The notes under the pieces: generated by a model | What the model was told of the DNA's origin: nothing | Databases searched by the model: none | Seen by the model: only the letters and a program-made list of their open reading frames with translations | Origin: Mastigias papua | Taxonomy: Eukaryota; Cnidaria; Scyphozoa; Rhizostomeae; Mastigiidae | Length of the DNA stretch: 64,000 nt | Assembly (NCBI GenBank): GCA_964019165.1 | Contig: OZ025268.1 | Location: forward strand, 20,428,274-20,492,273 | Reading direction: 5' to 3' | Shown: piece by piece, positions 49,927-61,743 of the stretch | How positions within the stretch are numbered: position 1 is the stretch's first letter | Layout: every line of letters begins with the position of its first letter | Made by a program: the position numbers and the translations under genes

Positions 49927-52251
49927 GAAGATATAACCAAGAGACCTTGACTAACCTTTCTTTGCCTTGTCGCCGAATTTTATCTTGACGAACAAAACTC
50001 TGCAGATAATACGAGTTTATCAATGACCATGGTTAACTCCAGTGCTTTCTCCGTTCAGTATGGGGGCGTTAACTCAGTTTGTTATTGTTCTGTCTACTTG
50101 CAGAGTAGAGTATGCTTCGGGATTTAATAGGGGAAATCTGAGTGTTATCCCAGCCCTTCCATTTGTTGGGGGTTTATTGTTTGAACTCTTGTGGTTTGCT
50201 GCTAATTGAACGGTCTGTATGTTTAGGCTCTCATTTTTATCAAAGCTGAAGAAATTCGAAAACCAGAGATACCTTTTGTTTTTAGGAGACATGAACTTGC
50301 TATTTCTCCTTAATTTGTTTCCACGTTTACAAGCAACATTGTTTGCAACATAGCAACATTCTTTTATAACATATTCATCGAGGTTTCTTTAGATAAGTCT
50401 TGTTCACAAACACACTAGTTACCCACTAAGAGTTTCTGCACTTTCTGAATTTTCGTTTGATTAACATTTGTTTGCACTGAGTCCTTCGTGACGTCTAGAT
50501 GGTAGAGGGAAACAGGATTAATTAGACCAAAATGTAGAGAATTTCGTGTTTTTTGCTCGTATTTAGCAGTTTCTGTTAAAGAACACACACAGTGTTGGAA
50601 ATCTTTTAAATTATGTTTCATAGAAAAGATGAATTGAAGATCCGACAAATTCTGTACCGCCGTTGGGCGCGCAATGTTAGGATATTTCACACAGGCCTAA
50701 ACAGGCACGCAGCTAATTTCTATGCTAGCGACAGCCATGAGTTCAAAAGCCAATATTTTACGGTCCATGTTACAAAAGATATTGCACGGATAAAATTGTG
50801 AAATGCTGCGTACTGTGTACCTAGTCCTTTCCAATGTTTATCTCCTCACTTAACTCAAAGTTGGTTTAGAGCTGAATGTTCTACGAATCCGGCTTGTTTA
50901 CATGTGATATCATCACAAACCTTGCATGAACGTATTCAATGTTTATAAAAGTGTGTGGTTGTTTTCTTGTACCATTTTGTGTTTTGTAAGGTCTAGTGTT
51001 AGTTTTTATAAGTCATAAAACAACGATATCGGATGACAGCAAATAACGCTGACATGTGTGGTCCAATGCAACAACAGACCTAACAAACGACATTTTTTTG
51101 CTGTTGAGGGTTCGGTCTGTTAGAGTGATCATATGCAATAACGTCACTAGCAGGGGCGCTGTGAAGGGGCAGGAGCGCTGTGAGGGGGCAGGGACAGAGT
51201 GCACCAGTCCCACATCTTAGAGGGCCGTTTTTCATTTGCCCTTGCCCCACAAAATATAGTTGTAAATGCCATCTGGAGACTGGAGTGCATTTCCTGTCTA
51301 CTCCGCGCATTGTGAAATTGATGTAAGTCAAATCATCTGCATTTCATACATTGGTAGCATTGTCCTGTTCTGCCTTGATGTTACATGAGTTAATTTTTGT
51401 TTGCATGCTTTGTGTTCTCGGTTCGAATCTATTGTCAGAAACAGTATAGGCACTTATTAGCGTTAGTATTGGCATCTAGTCAGAATATGCCGAAGCTAGT
51501 ATCTTTTCCAAACACTGAAAATCATGTCCCAGTGTTTATTAATTCTGTGCTTTGGACGTTGTTATATAAAGTGATTCCAGAAGAGATGGGCAAGGGGGTA
51601 GCTTCCCAGAAGAGAGGAGCAAGGGGGCAGCTTCCCCTTTCGCCCTTCTCTATGTGGGGCGAAATGGACCAAGGATCGCTCGGCTCAGTTCGAAAACTTA
51701 GTATATAAAACATCATTTCGACTGGGATACCATTTTTTACTAATTAATTCACTCTCTTTCGTATATGAGTTATACTTTGTACATAATTAACTATGCTTTG
51801 TACAAGTTCCTCTGCGCAGGGCACAAAATATAACGTTCTTATAATGAAATGTTCTTTCTATCAAGTCCGTTGATCCAGCTTAATGGTTTATCTCTCATTG
51901 CATTTGTTAACATTTGTTTTCAAAGGCATTACTCAGTTGATCCTAAATTTCAATTCCACTTCTTATTTTCCTGATTTAAATATTTTATATTAAATATAAG
52001 CAATTTCTGTCACAAAGCGTTAGGATAGTTTTATTTACGAAGTTCATTGTCAGCGGAATCCATTCTGTACGCTATAATCTGCGTGCGATTTACACGAATT
52101 GGCAAACATGTGCTTTGGAGCTTGGTTATTCGCATTTGAAGCGCAAACCCGATTTCACAAAATATACACTTATTCTAATTTATTTTTTTACAGTTTACCA
52201 GCTAAGCCGATTAATACTAATCTAGTTTTCTACGCTCATTTTACCTTGCAG

Positions 52252-52608
52252 ATCGGAAGTGCGGAGGTCTGTTACAAGAAACTGGCGGTACCTTTTCAAC
52301 TCCAAACTATCCAAACTTTTATCCCCATAATGTTGTATGCCTTTGGGTCGTTCGTGTACCTAAGGCAAAGGACATCATTGTGACAATCGAGGAGTTCGAT
52401 ATTGGCGATAATACTGGGGATTTTTTAACCTACTCAGAAGATGGATCCTACAGATCCGAGCAAAAATTTGTCCGGAACAACAGTCCGGGAAGACAACAGC
52501 TGACTTTTCAGGGAGAGACAGCCATTTTCGAATTTGTCTCAGATGGAAAGATCAATGCTAGAGGGTTTTTGGCCAGCTATATTTCTGATCTTAGGCAGGA
52601 AAAGCCAG
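52252..52608 (+). CDS. CUB domain exon, gene B CUB 1 (type a, two cysteines lost)
   Basis: 119 codons, phase 1-1, after CTTGCAG. It enters as D-RKCGGLLQ, the partner of tectonin 4. STPNYPNFYPHNVVCLWVVR is canonical and the C-terminal FEFVSDGKINARGFLASY matches other CUBs. C1 and C2 are present (KCGG, VVCLW), but the segment that should hold C3 and C4 reads IGDNTGDFLTYSEDGSYRSE with no cysteine, and the domain is the shortest here. The reading frame is otherwise clean, so it looks like a real variant lacking the second disulfide. The donor is G|GTATAG. Confidence 0.9.
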
Positions 52609-55384
52609 GTATAGTTACAATGAAGATATGAGGTATATTCAAAATGAAGATTACAATCTTCGATGTGTAAATGAAGGTTTTAATTACCCTAAGTTCTTGG
52701 AGGCGTTTGTTCATTCGTGATAGGCTGCTAAATTAGTATGGCACTTGATGCACGTATTTCTGTGTGAGGGTATCCCATTCTTATCATTGTGGAAAAGACC
52801 AGAGATCTCGCTAGTGCACAAGGCTCTATAAATAACATGTCTGCCTAGCATCTTCAGAACCACTGTGTTATCTTTTCTATCATAGCAGCCAAAATATCGA
52901 TCTGTATCTTGTTTAACCTTTGAAAAGGATTTCGAAATGTATTTTAATTGAAAGATAGAGTGTCGATATGATGGAATGAATAGATGCAGGCAGGGTACAA
53001 ATAGCGGGAAATGCTTTATTCGCTAATTTGCATGCAATACGCTTTAGGATACCGAGGAAACGAGTCAGGCCTCTTTTCAGTGATACAGGAAAACTTTGTT
53101 TGAGTTGGAACGCCTTGTTGCTTACTCTCTTTTCATAATCCATGATCAGAATGCCGTTTTATTTTCAAAAACACGGCAGGATTAATCGCCGTGGATTTTA
53201 TTGGATTTACGTACATTAGAAAGTATTGCTTAACCTTCAAGCTAGCTGGTCATTGCTTGTAATTTGTGATACCGCCTTATGGTCTATGAATCATTCCCAT
53301 GTATATTATAAATAGATCGTTTGCGTAAGTTGGGCTATGAATTACTCTCTGTTACGACGCATGTTGTCTTTGTAATGCCACATTTGTCATTCCTTGCCAG
53401 CGCAATAAGGAAATTCCGTTTGATGCCGTTTCTTATTCTACCAGGAGGCTTTTGTTCTATTTCAATGATAGCTTCCTGGGCTGGACTCTGTCCACTGCGT
53501 TTGACCAAAGGGAGCCTATGCGTAGTAAAGGGATTTTACGCGCGGCATAGACGTAAAGTGCGCCGGAGGAAGGTTATTAGATACCGTTGTCTCATTTATG
53601 AACCTGAGTTGAAAATACCTCAGACAGTTGGCATTTTCCCAGAATACATTTCATGCCATCGTTTCTAGTCTCATATTTACTTACTTTGAATCCATGCAAC
53701 TGTTATAGCCAAGGTCATACTGTTGAAACTCATAGTACCGGAATTTTCCCATTAATTCTTGGAGAATGGGGTAGTACTAGGTCAAGACAAGATAATGATG
53801 TGTTATCCCACAAGGATGATCTGTATTCTAAAGTATGTGGAGATGCAACGTATTGTAGTGGCGAGGATATTCTTGATGAGTGGCACCTGATTATGAAAAC
53901 GATATATATTGCATCTGGCACATCTTCCCCATGGTGCCTCTTCTCATATATCCTTGTGAGTGTGCCCATTCAGTGTCTTTCGTCAAGAGTTTTCCTAATC
54001 AGAGAGAGTAGTGGGTTTACTGCAATCCGGAATTAATAATGAGTGAATAACCACTCGATTTTGTTGCTTTAGCAAGTTTGTCAGGAATTATACCTCAGCA
54101 AATGGTATTTTTATCACTTTCTTTACGTTTGAATATGAAAACCACGATATAAAACATTGTGAGGACAAAAACAGAAAGAAAATCGCGCTTATAAATACTT
54201 CTTCATTCCGATTAATTAGATCATGCCATATTAGTTATTGTTCAACATACGTTAGTGACACATCGAATTAGATATATCATTTCTTTATGTTGATAGAAAA
54301 TATCATATGTAATTGGAAAATGATTTAGAACCAATTGCATATTAAACATACTAAGAGTTAACATTATCATAAACTATGGATTTTTTCTGTTCTCAGTTGG
54401 TAGGTTACCTCAATATAACTATTACATTTGTGCTGTGATGCTGTTTCTTTTAAATGATATGAATTTCCATTTAGTTACGGTATCCAAAACAGTCTGCTAC
54501 AATAGCTATAGGCTAGTATAAACCTACTGAATTTAAATGCAGGACAGTAACTAGCAAAGTAAAGGTAATTGTGTACAACATTTTTATATAAGCTGTTAAC
54601 AAAAGAAATAGTACTTTGCTCCATAGAAAAGTTGCAAGCACTATTAGATTGACCCATACAAGCAACAATAGTCCTTGTGCCAGATCAGTTTCTCTGTATT
54701 TGCATGTCGTAAATGTAAATACGATGTCTCGCAGTTACTGTAAGGAGTTATGCTTTGTTAGTGTGAAGCCCTCAGAAGGGCATATGTTATAATGGTTGTT
54801 GTTTGTTGCAAGAGTTTGCTATGAAGTAAGGTATAGGCCTAAGTTTCGATCTCCTCTCGGCTGTCTAAAAGAAATTAGGATTTACATACAAAGGAAGTAA
54901 ATTTATGATGAACTTATTTGTAGATATGGATACAGTTACTAGTGTGAGTTATTCAGCTTTGTAGAAGAATTTCCAGCGTATTGTTAGAGTGCTTTTTAGT
55001 GTAGAATACTTCATGTCTATTAAGAACTAGCAAAGAGATATGCAGATCCCAACCTAAATATTGCCAGGGTAACTGCGTATCTACTTAGGTATTTTATCTC
55101 TTTATAAGATCAGAAATCTCGCAGGGTCTTTTTCGGAGAGTTGTTCTATTGTAGTCGTTAACTGGGGTGCTTATTTTGGATGTGAAATGATGCTTAATGT
55201 AATGTGATTAGCCTTTAATTATTTCATAGCAACTCACTTAAGAATCTGTTGATGGTAAGGCCGTTTAGAGAATATCTGATATTTAATCGCCTGATTGGTA
55301 TTTGACCATGTGAAGTATGCTGTCGATCATATACTATCGTGTTGCCATATTCACATCATTAAAGTCCAGTTTAATTCTTTTTAG
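52609..55384 (+). other. Intron, gene B (2.8 kb)
   Basis: Open frames at 53321-53668 and 53653-54036 lack splice context and are probably chance. Nothing else was recognised. The acceptor is TAATTCTTTTTAG. Confidence 0.5.
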
Positions 55385-55423
55385 CCACAACCCAAACGAC
55401 AGCAACTACCACATCGTTTTCAG
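55385..55423 (+). CDS. 39-nt Thr-rich linker micro-exon B (gene B)
   Basis: Two bases, 12 codons (TTQTTATTTSFS) and a final G, between TTCTTTTTAG and a GTATAT donor: 39 nt, phase 1-1. Joined to the exons on each side it reads EKPATTQTTATTTSFSG-CGG, a Thr-rich linker between two CUBs. It matches linker C at 58592 in length, phase, composition and position. Confidence 0.78.
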
Positions 55424-56074
55424 GTATATTGCTTTCATGTTTTGCAACTACAAAAAACCACGTTTTCTTTGTTTCTGTTAGACTTCTGTGCGGCGTCAAT
55501 CGAAGATTCGAAAGCTTGATTAGAGATCCCAAGAACAAATATTTTCTATGGCTAATAATTGTTTGTAGAATAAACATAAAACCAATATTACACAAGTAAT
55601 TGTGGAAGGAACCTCTATCAATGAATTAGTTATTGCACGTTTGAAATTTTTAATATATATTTATACATACATACATACATTGATAGTACATACATTGATA
55701 CATACATACATTGATACATACATACATACATACATACATACATACATACATACATACATACATACACACACCTATACATACATACATACATACACACACA
55801 TATATATATATAAATATATATATGTATATAAGAAAAAAAGAATAAAAGACGGAAAGAAAGAAAGAAAGAGAGCGAAAGAATTGGGTGTTATTATGTATAC
55901 CGAATTTGCAATGATTATTTCGTAGAACTCAGCTTAGCTGTTTGGTAGTTCTCATGTGGCCCCATAGAACAAATAATCGTCTACTCACGGTTTTAGGACT
56001 TTCAACCAGTCATTATGTCGGCGTTAGTAAAGTATGCATTACAGTTTTTTCAGTAAGATTTGCTTATTTTGTAG
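55424..56074 (+). other. Intron with (CATA)n array
   Basis: It carries a CATA/CATACATTGATA array at about 55660-55800, followed by TA and A/G-rich tracts. The acceptor is TGCTTATTTTGTAG. Confidence 0.6.
55660..55830. repeat. (CATA)n compound microsatellite
   Basis: CATA units interrupted by TTGATA, then CACACATATATA. Simple repeat. Confidence 0.93.
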
Positions 56075-56473
56075 GGTGTGGGGGCTTTCTTAAAGAAGCG
56101 AGTGGCTCAATCACCAGCCCAGATTACCCGAACGTATATAAGAGTAACACTGATTGTACTTGGGTCATAACTGTGCCAATTGGACAGAGAATCAAATTCA
56201 TTGTCGAGCAGATGGATATTGAGAATGAGAGCAGTTGTAAGTATGATTACTTACGAATTGGAGATGGTTCTGTAAAAGGAACAAGGACTCGAGATACTAT
56301 TTGTGGCACGAGGTTCTATGACCTTGTATCAGAAGGAAATGAGATATGGGTCCAGTTCTTTAGTGATTCGCAAATTGAGAGAAGAGGATTCAAAGCATCT
56401 TGGTCAATTCACATGATGTCAACGACAGGGAAAATCATGACAACAGCAGCAACTGCCCCAATCACTCAAATTA
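56075..56473 (+). CDS. CUB domain exon, gene B CUB 2 (type b)
   Basis: 133 codons, phase 1-1, entering as G-CGGFLKEASGS. Cysteines are CGG, TDCTW, SSCKYD and TICGT. ENESSCKYDYLRIGDGS plus FFSDSQIERRGF is a well-conserved Ca2+-binding CUB signature. From 56101 to about 56449 it is about 98% identical in DNA to the CUB at 59161, but the exon start and both introns differ. The donor is A|GTGAGT. It is preceded by linker B and followed by linker C. Confidence 0.95.
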
Positions 56474-57259
56474 GTGAGTACTTATTGATTATGTTCTTTA
56501 TTGTACTTGCCTGATCAACAATCAACTGCCTAATCATAAGATCCATAGTCAAGCTTGACCCGTGATCTGTGATTTTGGCTCTTGTGATTAGGGCACGCCT
56601 TCGACTTATTTTGCTTGAGGTACATTTCTTTCGCAAGTTTGGATCTCTGTTTGTGTTTTGGTGTAGTGATGCCCAATTTATTGCAGAATTGTATTGAAAT
56701 ATTTCTGTAAGTAACTAAGTGAACTTCATATACATAATTCATTAACAATTAGCATCTCTATACGATGAAGAATGTTTTAGGGATTTTAACTGTTCAGTTA
56801 GTTACAGTTGCCTGCATTTTGTTATTGTATCTCATAGCTTCCTTTTAAAATCTAAGATCATTCATATATTTGAAGAGACACTAAGGTACATATCCAAGTG
56901 CTGCAACTATTATAGGTAACATTTCGCAGCGATAATCACGATAAAGCATTTGCATATTTCGTACTTAAGGTGTATTACTGTTCATCTTTTCTCGGTTTTC
57001 AGTAAGTTAGCTTTCATCCTATATGTTTCATTATTTACATTGTATATACAGTGAAAATAGTCCGATTGTAAACCAAAGATAAGTAGTTGAGTAAGTAAAT
57101 AAGTTACTGAATATACTCCATTATTAAAATTTTATCTACAATAAAAAAATCCGGTTCTAAACATTAGAACAAGACCAGAGCAAATAAATATTCCAAACTT
57201 AATATGTAACAAATACAGCTACGGTGGGCCTCAGTATAAGAAACATCATCATTCAGTTC

Positions 57260-57960
57260 TGGATTAGGTTTTACGCTTTGAATCCCATGAAAGTTTTCCC
57301 AATTTTCACAGTTCCTGAGATCGGTATAGTCTGTAATTGTCTCGTGATGCTTTTTACTTCTTTCTCGTCAATTTTTCCTGGTTTCAATTCCTTCGGGACA
57401 TAGCCCAGTGCACCGATTATAATAGGGATAATTTCAAATTTCTAGTCATGATATAGCATTTGCAAGTTTCTTGATAGGACTGCATAATTGTCAAGTTTTT
57501 TTTGTTTCCTTCTTTATATTCACATCAGCAGGACAGCTTATCTCAACAACTTCACAGGTTTTATAGCTTTATCCCATATCAAAATATCAGGTTTGTTGTG
57601 GGCCAATTTTGTCGAAGTTCTGACCGGAACGTACCACCAATCTTCATATTCGCCATGTTTCTCGATAAATTCATGTTAATTTGGTAATTGCACCCCTTCG
57701 CCTACATGTTTCTTCAAGTGTGATATGAATTAGACTTTGGAGACTGGATTGAGGCGCATGGGCAGGTAGTACCGACTTGACATCTTTGAACGCGAGCTGA
57801 TATCGTTTGTAATGTCTTCAATATTTGATTAACAGAGGCGGCACCGGTCATTTACGGTAGGCGGTAAATCAGAATCTCCTTGTCTCTTGATAATCAAGTA
57901 TTTTTTTGATATCTTTTGATCTTGTATGACACATGCAGCCATTGTTGGCTATGTTGCTTA
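57260..57960 (-). pseudogene. Decayed C-terminal region of a non-LTR (LINE-type) retrotransposon ORF
   Basis: Read on the minus strand with frameshifts and stops, it gives in order: DRCRLC (Cys motif), SSRYYLPMRLNPVSKV, KHVGEGVQLP, KHGEYEDWWYVPVRTSTKL, AHNKPDILIWDKA, VVEISCPADVNIKKE, PIIIGALGYVPKELK and SGTVKIGKTFMGF. NKPDI..D and P.(V/I)IGALG are known to me from the C-terminal tail of reverse-transcriptase proteins of invertebrate non-LTR elements. At least two frame changes and several stops show it is dead. It is antisense in the host intron. The exact clade is unassigned. Confidence 0.72.
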
Positions 57961-58131
57961 CCAATACCATCATCCCTTTCGATCATTTTTTGTAAGTAAA
58001 TAGTTATGTAGGCAAGCCAGCAAGAAGTTAGCTAGTTAGTATATGGAGTCTGCAATTTTTAGGCTTATCCCAAATGATTGGCTATATTTCCACATAGCTT
58101 GCTTACCAATCTTATCTTGCCTCAAGATTTG

Positions 58132-58269
<138 letters not shown>

Positions 58270-58591
58270 TCCTCACATTAATTGTCTGCTGCTGAGGTTG
58301 TTGCACGGTTGGTCGCTAGTTTTGCAGACAGCTGATACGATCCTTTACAGTCCCACGAGAGTTGGATTCGGACAAAGTGCACCCTAACAGATATGCAGAC
58401 AACTACAGAACAAACCTACTCATTCGTACTAATACTTACCATGGGTTGCTTATTTTTCACTTTAATTAGAGTTGAGCAGTATGATGTGACAGGAATGACT
58501 CGTTAATCTCATGACAAATCATTTCTACTTCATCATTTGATTTTTGCATCTATGCATATCTATTTGAAAGTTCCTTTCCTTTTCTCCTAAG

Positions 58592-58630
58592 CTACAAGTC
58601 CACAATCATCTGTAACAACAGCGATCTCAG
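58592..58630 (+). CDS. 39-nt Thr/Ser-rich linker micro-exon C (gene B)
   Basis: Two bases, 12 codons (TSPQSSVTTAIS) and a final G, between CTTTTCTCCTAAG and a GTACAA donor: 39 nt, phase 1-1. Joined, it reads TQITTSPQSSVTTAISG-CGG. It has the same architecture as linker B, so the two linker-CUB pairs arose by module duplication. Confidence 0.78.
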
Positions 58631-59160
58631 GTACAATGGTTTCTGCTATTTCTATACTTTTAGGTTCCTAATAAACGGTGGATCTTAATAAACTCCACGA
58701 AATCAGAAAACACTTGAAAAATTAATCAGGGTCCCCCTGTTTACAAGGATCCTAAGAGTACTCAGATAAAGCTGTTAGTTTTTGATAAGTTATGCTATAT
58801 GTTAAGTAAATGAAATCGTGAGAGGTTACAAAATTTGTAAGTTTCTTCAAAGCATATAATTTTCGTCTCCTTAAATTGTCTGTATAACTCACAAGTAGAT
58901 TTTGTGAAGTTCTTCTTTTGGTTTATATGGTACCATTTTTATTGGAACTTTAGAGTCTTCATATAGAAAGATGGTTTTCATTAATTTTTCTTAAGTAAAG
59001 AACCTTTTTAAAAGGTATTTTTTAGGGAAATTCCAACTATTATCTATTGAAGTGGATTATCATCAATTCCATTTTATGACACATTGATTATTGTATGTAT
59101 GGATATATGAGTGTCATCAATGTAGAAATATTTGACAAAAGTATGTCTATTTCGTTACAG
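58631..59160 (+). other. Intron, gene B
   Basis: Nothing recognised. It ends with the acceptor ATTTCGTTACAG. Confidence 0.6.
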
Positions 59161-59556
59161 GTTGTGGTGGTACAATTTTGCAGAATAGTGGCTCAATCAC
59201 CAGCCCAGATTACCCGAACATATATAAGAGTAACACTGATTGTACTTGGGTCATAACTGTGCCAATTGGACAGAGAATCAAATTCACTGTCGAGCAGATG
59301 GATATTGAGAATGAGAGCAGTTGTAAATATGATTACTTACGAATTGGAGATGGTTCTGTAAAAGGAACAAGGACTCGAGATACTATTTGTGGCACGAGGT
59401 TCTATGATCTTGTATCAGAAGGAAATGAGATATGGGTCCAGTTCTTTAGTGATTCGCAAATTGAGAGAAGAGGATTCAAAGCATCTTGGTTAATTCACAT
59501 GGTGTCAACGACAGAGAAAATCATGACAACAACAGCCACTAAACTGCTCCCCGAAG
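59161..59556 (+). CDS. CUB domain exon, gene B CUB 3 (type b)
   Basis: 132 codons, phase 1-1, entering as G-CGGTILQNSGS. All four cysteines and the Ca2+-binding pattern (ENESSCKYDY, FFSDSQ) are as in CUB 2, with only a few residue differences in the shared tract (for example FIVEQ/FTVEQ, WSIHM/WLIHM). The first 26 nt and the tail (TKLLPE) are unlike CUB 2. The donor is G|GTGATT. The next exon is tectonin 5. Confidence 0.95.
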
Positions 59557-60010
59557 GTGATTGAATTAATATTAAAGTCTTTTATTATTTCTAATATTCT
59601 TGCCATTAAATTATATATAACATAAATTATCCTCGCTGGCACCTTGGTTTGTTCAAAATTGTGATAGTTAACTCTATTCATAGCTCAACTGACAAACCCT
59701 AGTTAAGTAGTGTTACATATTCTTATTCAAAATCTACAGTTTTATCTGATATATTATGCAGGTGTATAAATCTGTAAGGCAGATTCTATGTCGTAGAGGA
59801 AGCATACTGAATAAACTTGTAGTATATAGCATAGGCTCAAATCTTGATTGGCTGTTAGCGCGATCCCCAATTGGGAATCCTGTCTTATTGACCAATCAAG
59901 ATTTGAGCCTTAGGCTGTACTATATTGTAAGTATAAAATATCAGAGTCTTGTTCATTGTTTCTTGTTGGTTTATTTTTACCTTATTATGAACTATAGATT
60001 TCTTTCGCAG
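59557..60010 (+). other. Intron with small fold-back element
   Basis: It contains the inverted repeat at 59821-59923. The acceptor is GATTTCTTTCGCAG. Confidence 0.65.
59821..59923. mobile_element. About 100-bp fold-back element with nested palindrome
   Basis: GGCTCAAATCTTGATTGG (59834-59851) is the exact reverse complement of 59892-59909. Outside the arms, TAGTATATAGCATA and TAGGCTGTACTATA extend the pairing imperfectly. The 40-nt loop contains the palindrome CCCAATTGGG. It is possibly a tiny MITE remnant. Confidence 0.7.
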
Positions 60011-60730
60011 GATGGCGTCTTCTATCTGCTCCTGTCTTGAAAAGGTTTACGCAGATAGACTCTGGCATGACCGACCTTCTAATAGCTATTGACTCATCTG
60101 GCCAGCCATACATTCGAGCAAATGATGCTTGGTCTAATATTCTGAGTGAAAATTTGAAATATGTCACTACTGGGGATTCAGGCACTTGGGGGATTGATAG
60201 TAGAAATCATGTGCGGTATCGTTCATCTAGCGATAGGAGACGATGGGATTACACTGGTAGTGAGGTCTTTAGAAACATTGATTCTGGTCCAAAAGGTTTC
60301 TTGCTCGGTGTTAGAAGCAATGGGGTTCTCGCCTACCGTGATGGTATGTCTACGGCGGTTCCGTATGGACTTCAGTGGGTTAACCTTGGTGGAACATTTA
60401 AATCTGTCAGTGTTGGTAGTTACGGTATTTGGGGTGTTGACAATTTGGGTGATGTGCATTTTGCAAGACGACCATCAGACCTGAAAGTGTTTCCGTTATC
60501 CTGGAGGTTGATAAATGGTCCTTATTTGACAAAGATAGATGCAGGATTTGGTAACAATGTTTGGGGTGTTGGCAGCAGTGGCCAGGTGCTTAAACGTGAT
60601 GGTGTCAGTCATGACACGCCATTCGGCACAAAGTGGATCTCATTTAATGATGTTAATGTAAATGATATAACTGTTGGATTCAATGGCATTTTTGGACTAC
60701 ACGATGGCAAAATTATCAAAAAGGATAATG
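60011..60730 (+). CDS. Tectonin domain exon, gene B tectonin 5
   Basis: 240 codons, phase 1-1, a complete six-blade tectonin starting (G)WRLLSAPVLKRFTQIDSGM. Blades are DLLIAIDSSGQPYIR, GTWGIDSRNHVRYR, GFLLGVRSNGVLAYRDG with PYGLQW, GSYGIWGVDNLG, NNVWGVGSSGQVLKRDG with PFGTKW, and GIFGLHDGKIIKK. It shares IDSG(M/I)T near the start with tectonin 1 of gene A. The donor is G|GTATTT. The open frame continues past the donor into the intron for about 97 codons, but that sequence is hydrophobic and unlike any tectonin. Confidence 0.94.
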
Positions 60731-61338
60731 GTATTTTTTATTCAAATTTTGTTTTTTACTTTGTTTATAAGAAAACCACTTTTTCGTCTGAGCCTCAATT
60801 TTTCTTAACTTTTGGCGAGATTTTGGTTGAGATTTTCTTGACTTTTATTGGAGTAAACTGGCTAAAAGAGGTTACCATTATCCAAGATTATCAAAGAAAA
60901 CTTTCGATCTTTGTAAAGGAGCTTACAAAGAATGATCTTAGCTGCATCTTCGTGTTGATATGCCAGTCCATTTTCATAATCTACCTATTTATAGATCTTC
61001 CTTTTGTGTTGTTTAGACTCTAATGTTTATTGAATGAAGTATCAGGATTGTCATACCCTTTCCTCTTCGCTTCCTTTAATCTTTAAATGTTGTCACAACG
61101 TCTCATTTCGCTGCTTGGTGCATTTTGAACCAACACCCACCTATAATTCAATGTGACTCAGGCCTTAAAACTTCCACACAATTGAAGGACAATCTTGAAA
61201 CTCAACTGCTCACTCATTGTCATGTCTAAACGCGTCAGCTTATTTAGGAAATAAATTCTGATTAAATTTTGCTACTTATGCATTTATTTTCTACTGATTA
61301 TGACATATTATAGTGCATATTTGCATGTCATTTTGCAG
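60731..61338 (+). other. Intron, gene B
   Basis: No feature was recognised beyond the run-on open frame. The acceptor is GTCATTTTGCAG. Confidence 0.6.
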
Positions 61339-61743
61339 ATCAGTCGTCTATTTGTGGTGGCATTCTAACCGCTGAGTCTGGGAGGATATTGTCTCCTGGA
61401 TACCCTCTTTTGTCATACTCAGACACCCATTGCCTTTGGATCATCCGAGTCCCGTCTGCACAACGCATCCGACTCAGTGTTTCCTTTTTTAATGTATTCA
61501 AAACACCGAACTGCCTCGACGATTACATTCTACTCTACAAACGAGGTTTCTATTCTCCCGAGTATGGTGTGGAGAAGTACTGTGGAAATGAACAAGATAT
61601 ATTTCCCTCAATAACTTACAACACCAATGAAGTTTGGCTGCAGTTCAATGCAGCGAGTCGTCAACGTGTGGGTTCTTATGGCGGATTCGATATACGTTAT
61701 TATGCGAGTGGAAGCCAAACAACTCCTGGACCTTCCACACGTG
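61339..61743 (+). CDS. CUB domain exon, gene B CUB 4 (type a)
   Basis: 135 codons, phase 1-1, entering as D-QSSICGGIL, the partner of tectonin 5. Cysteines are ICGG, THCLW, PNCLDD and KYCGN. LSPGYPLLSYSDTHCLWIIR is canonical. Asp follows C3 (CLDDY), but the late site reads FNAASRQ, so the Ca2+ site is incomplete. A Thr/Pro tail (SQTTPGPSTR) precedes a GTAAG donor, so the protein continues downstream. Confidence 0.94.

Noticed and set aside
53321..53668. ASWAGLCP string, as in IS110-type bacterial transposases
   Set aside because: Only eight residues match; the surrounding motifs (upstream helix, the N-ESAGK stretch after it) are absent. Taken as chance. An HMM search for Transposase_20 would settle it.
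60731..61023. Continuation of the tectonin 5 frame into a hydrophobic 97-codon tail as a membrane-anchored isoform
   Set aside because: The donor at 60730 matches all other tectonin exons. The tail is Phe/Ile-rich AT sequence typical of read-through into an intron. A retained-intron transcript would be needed to revive it.
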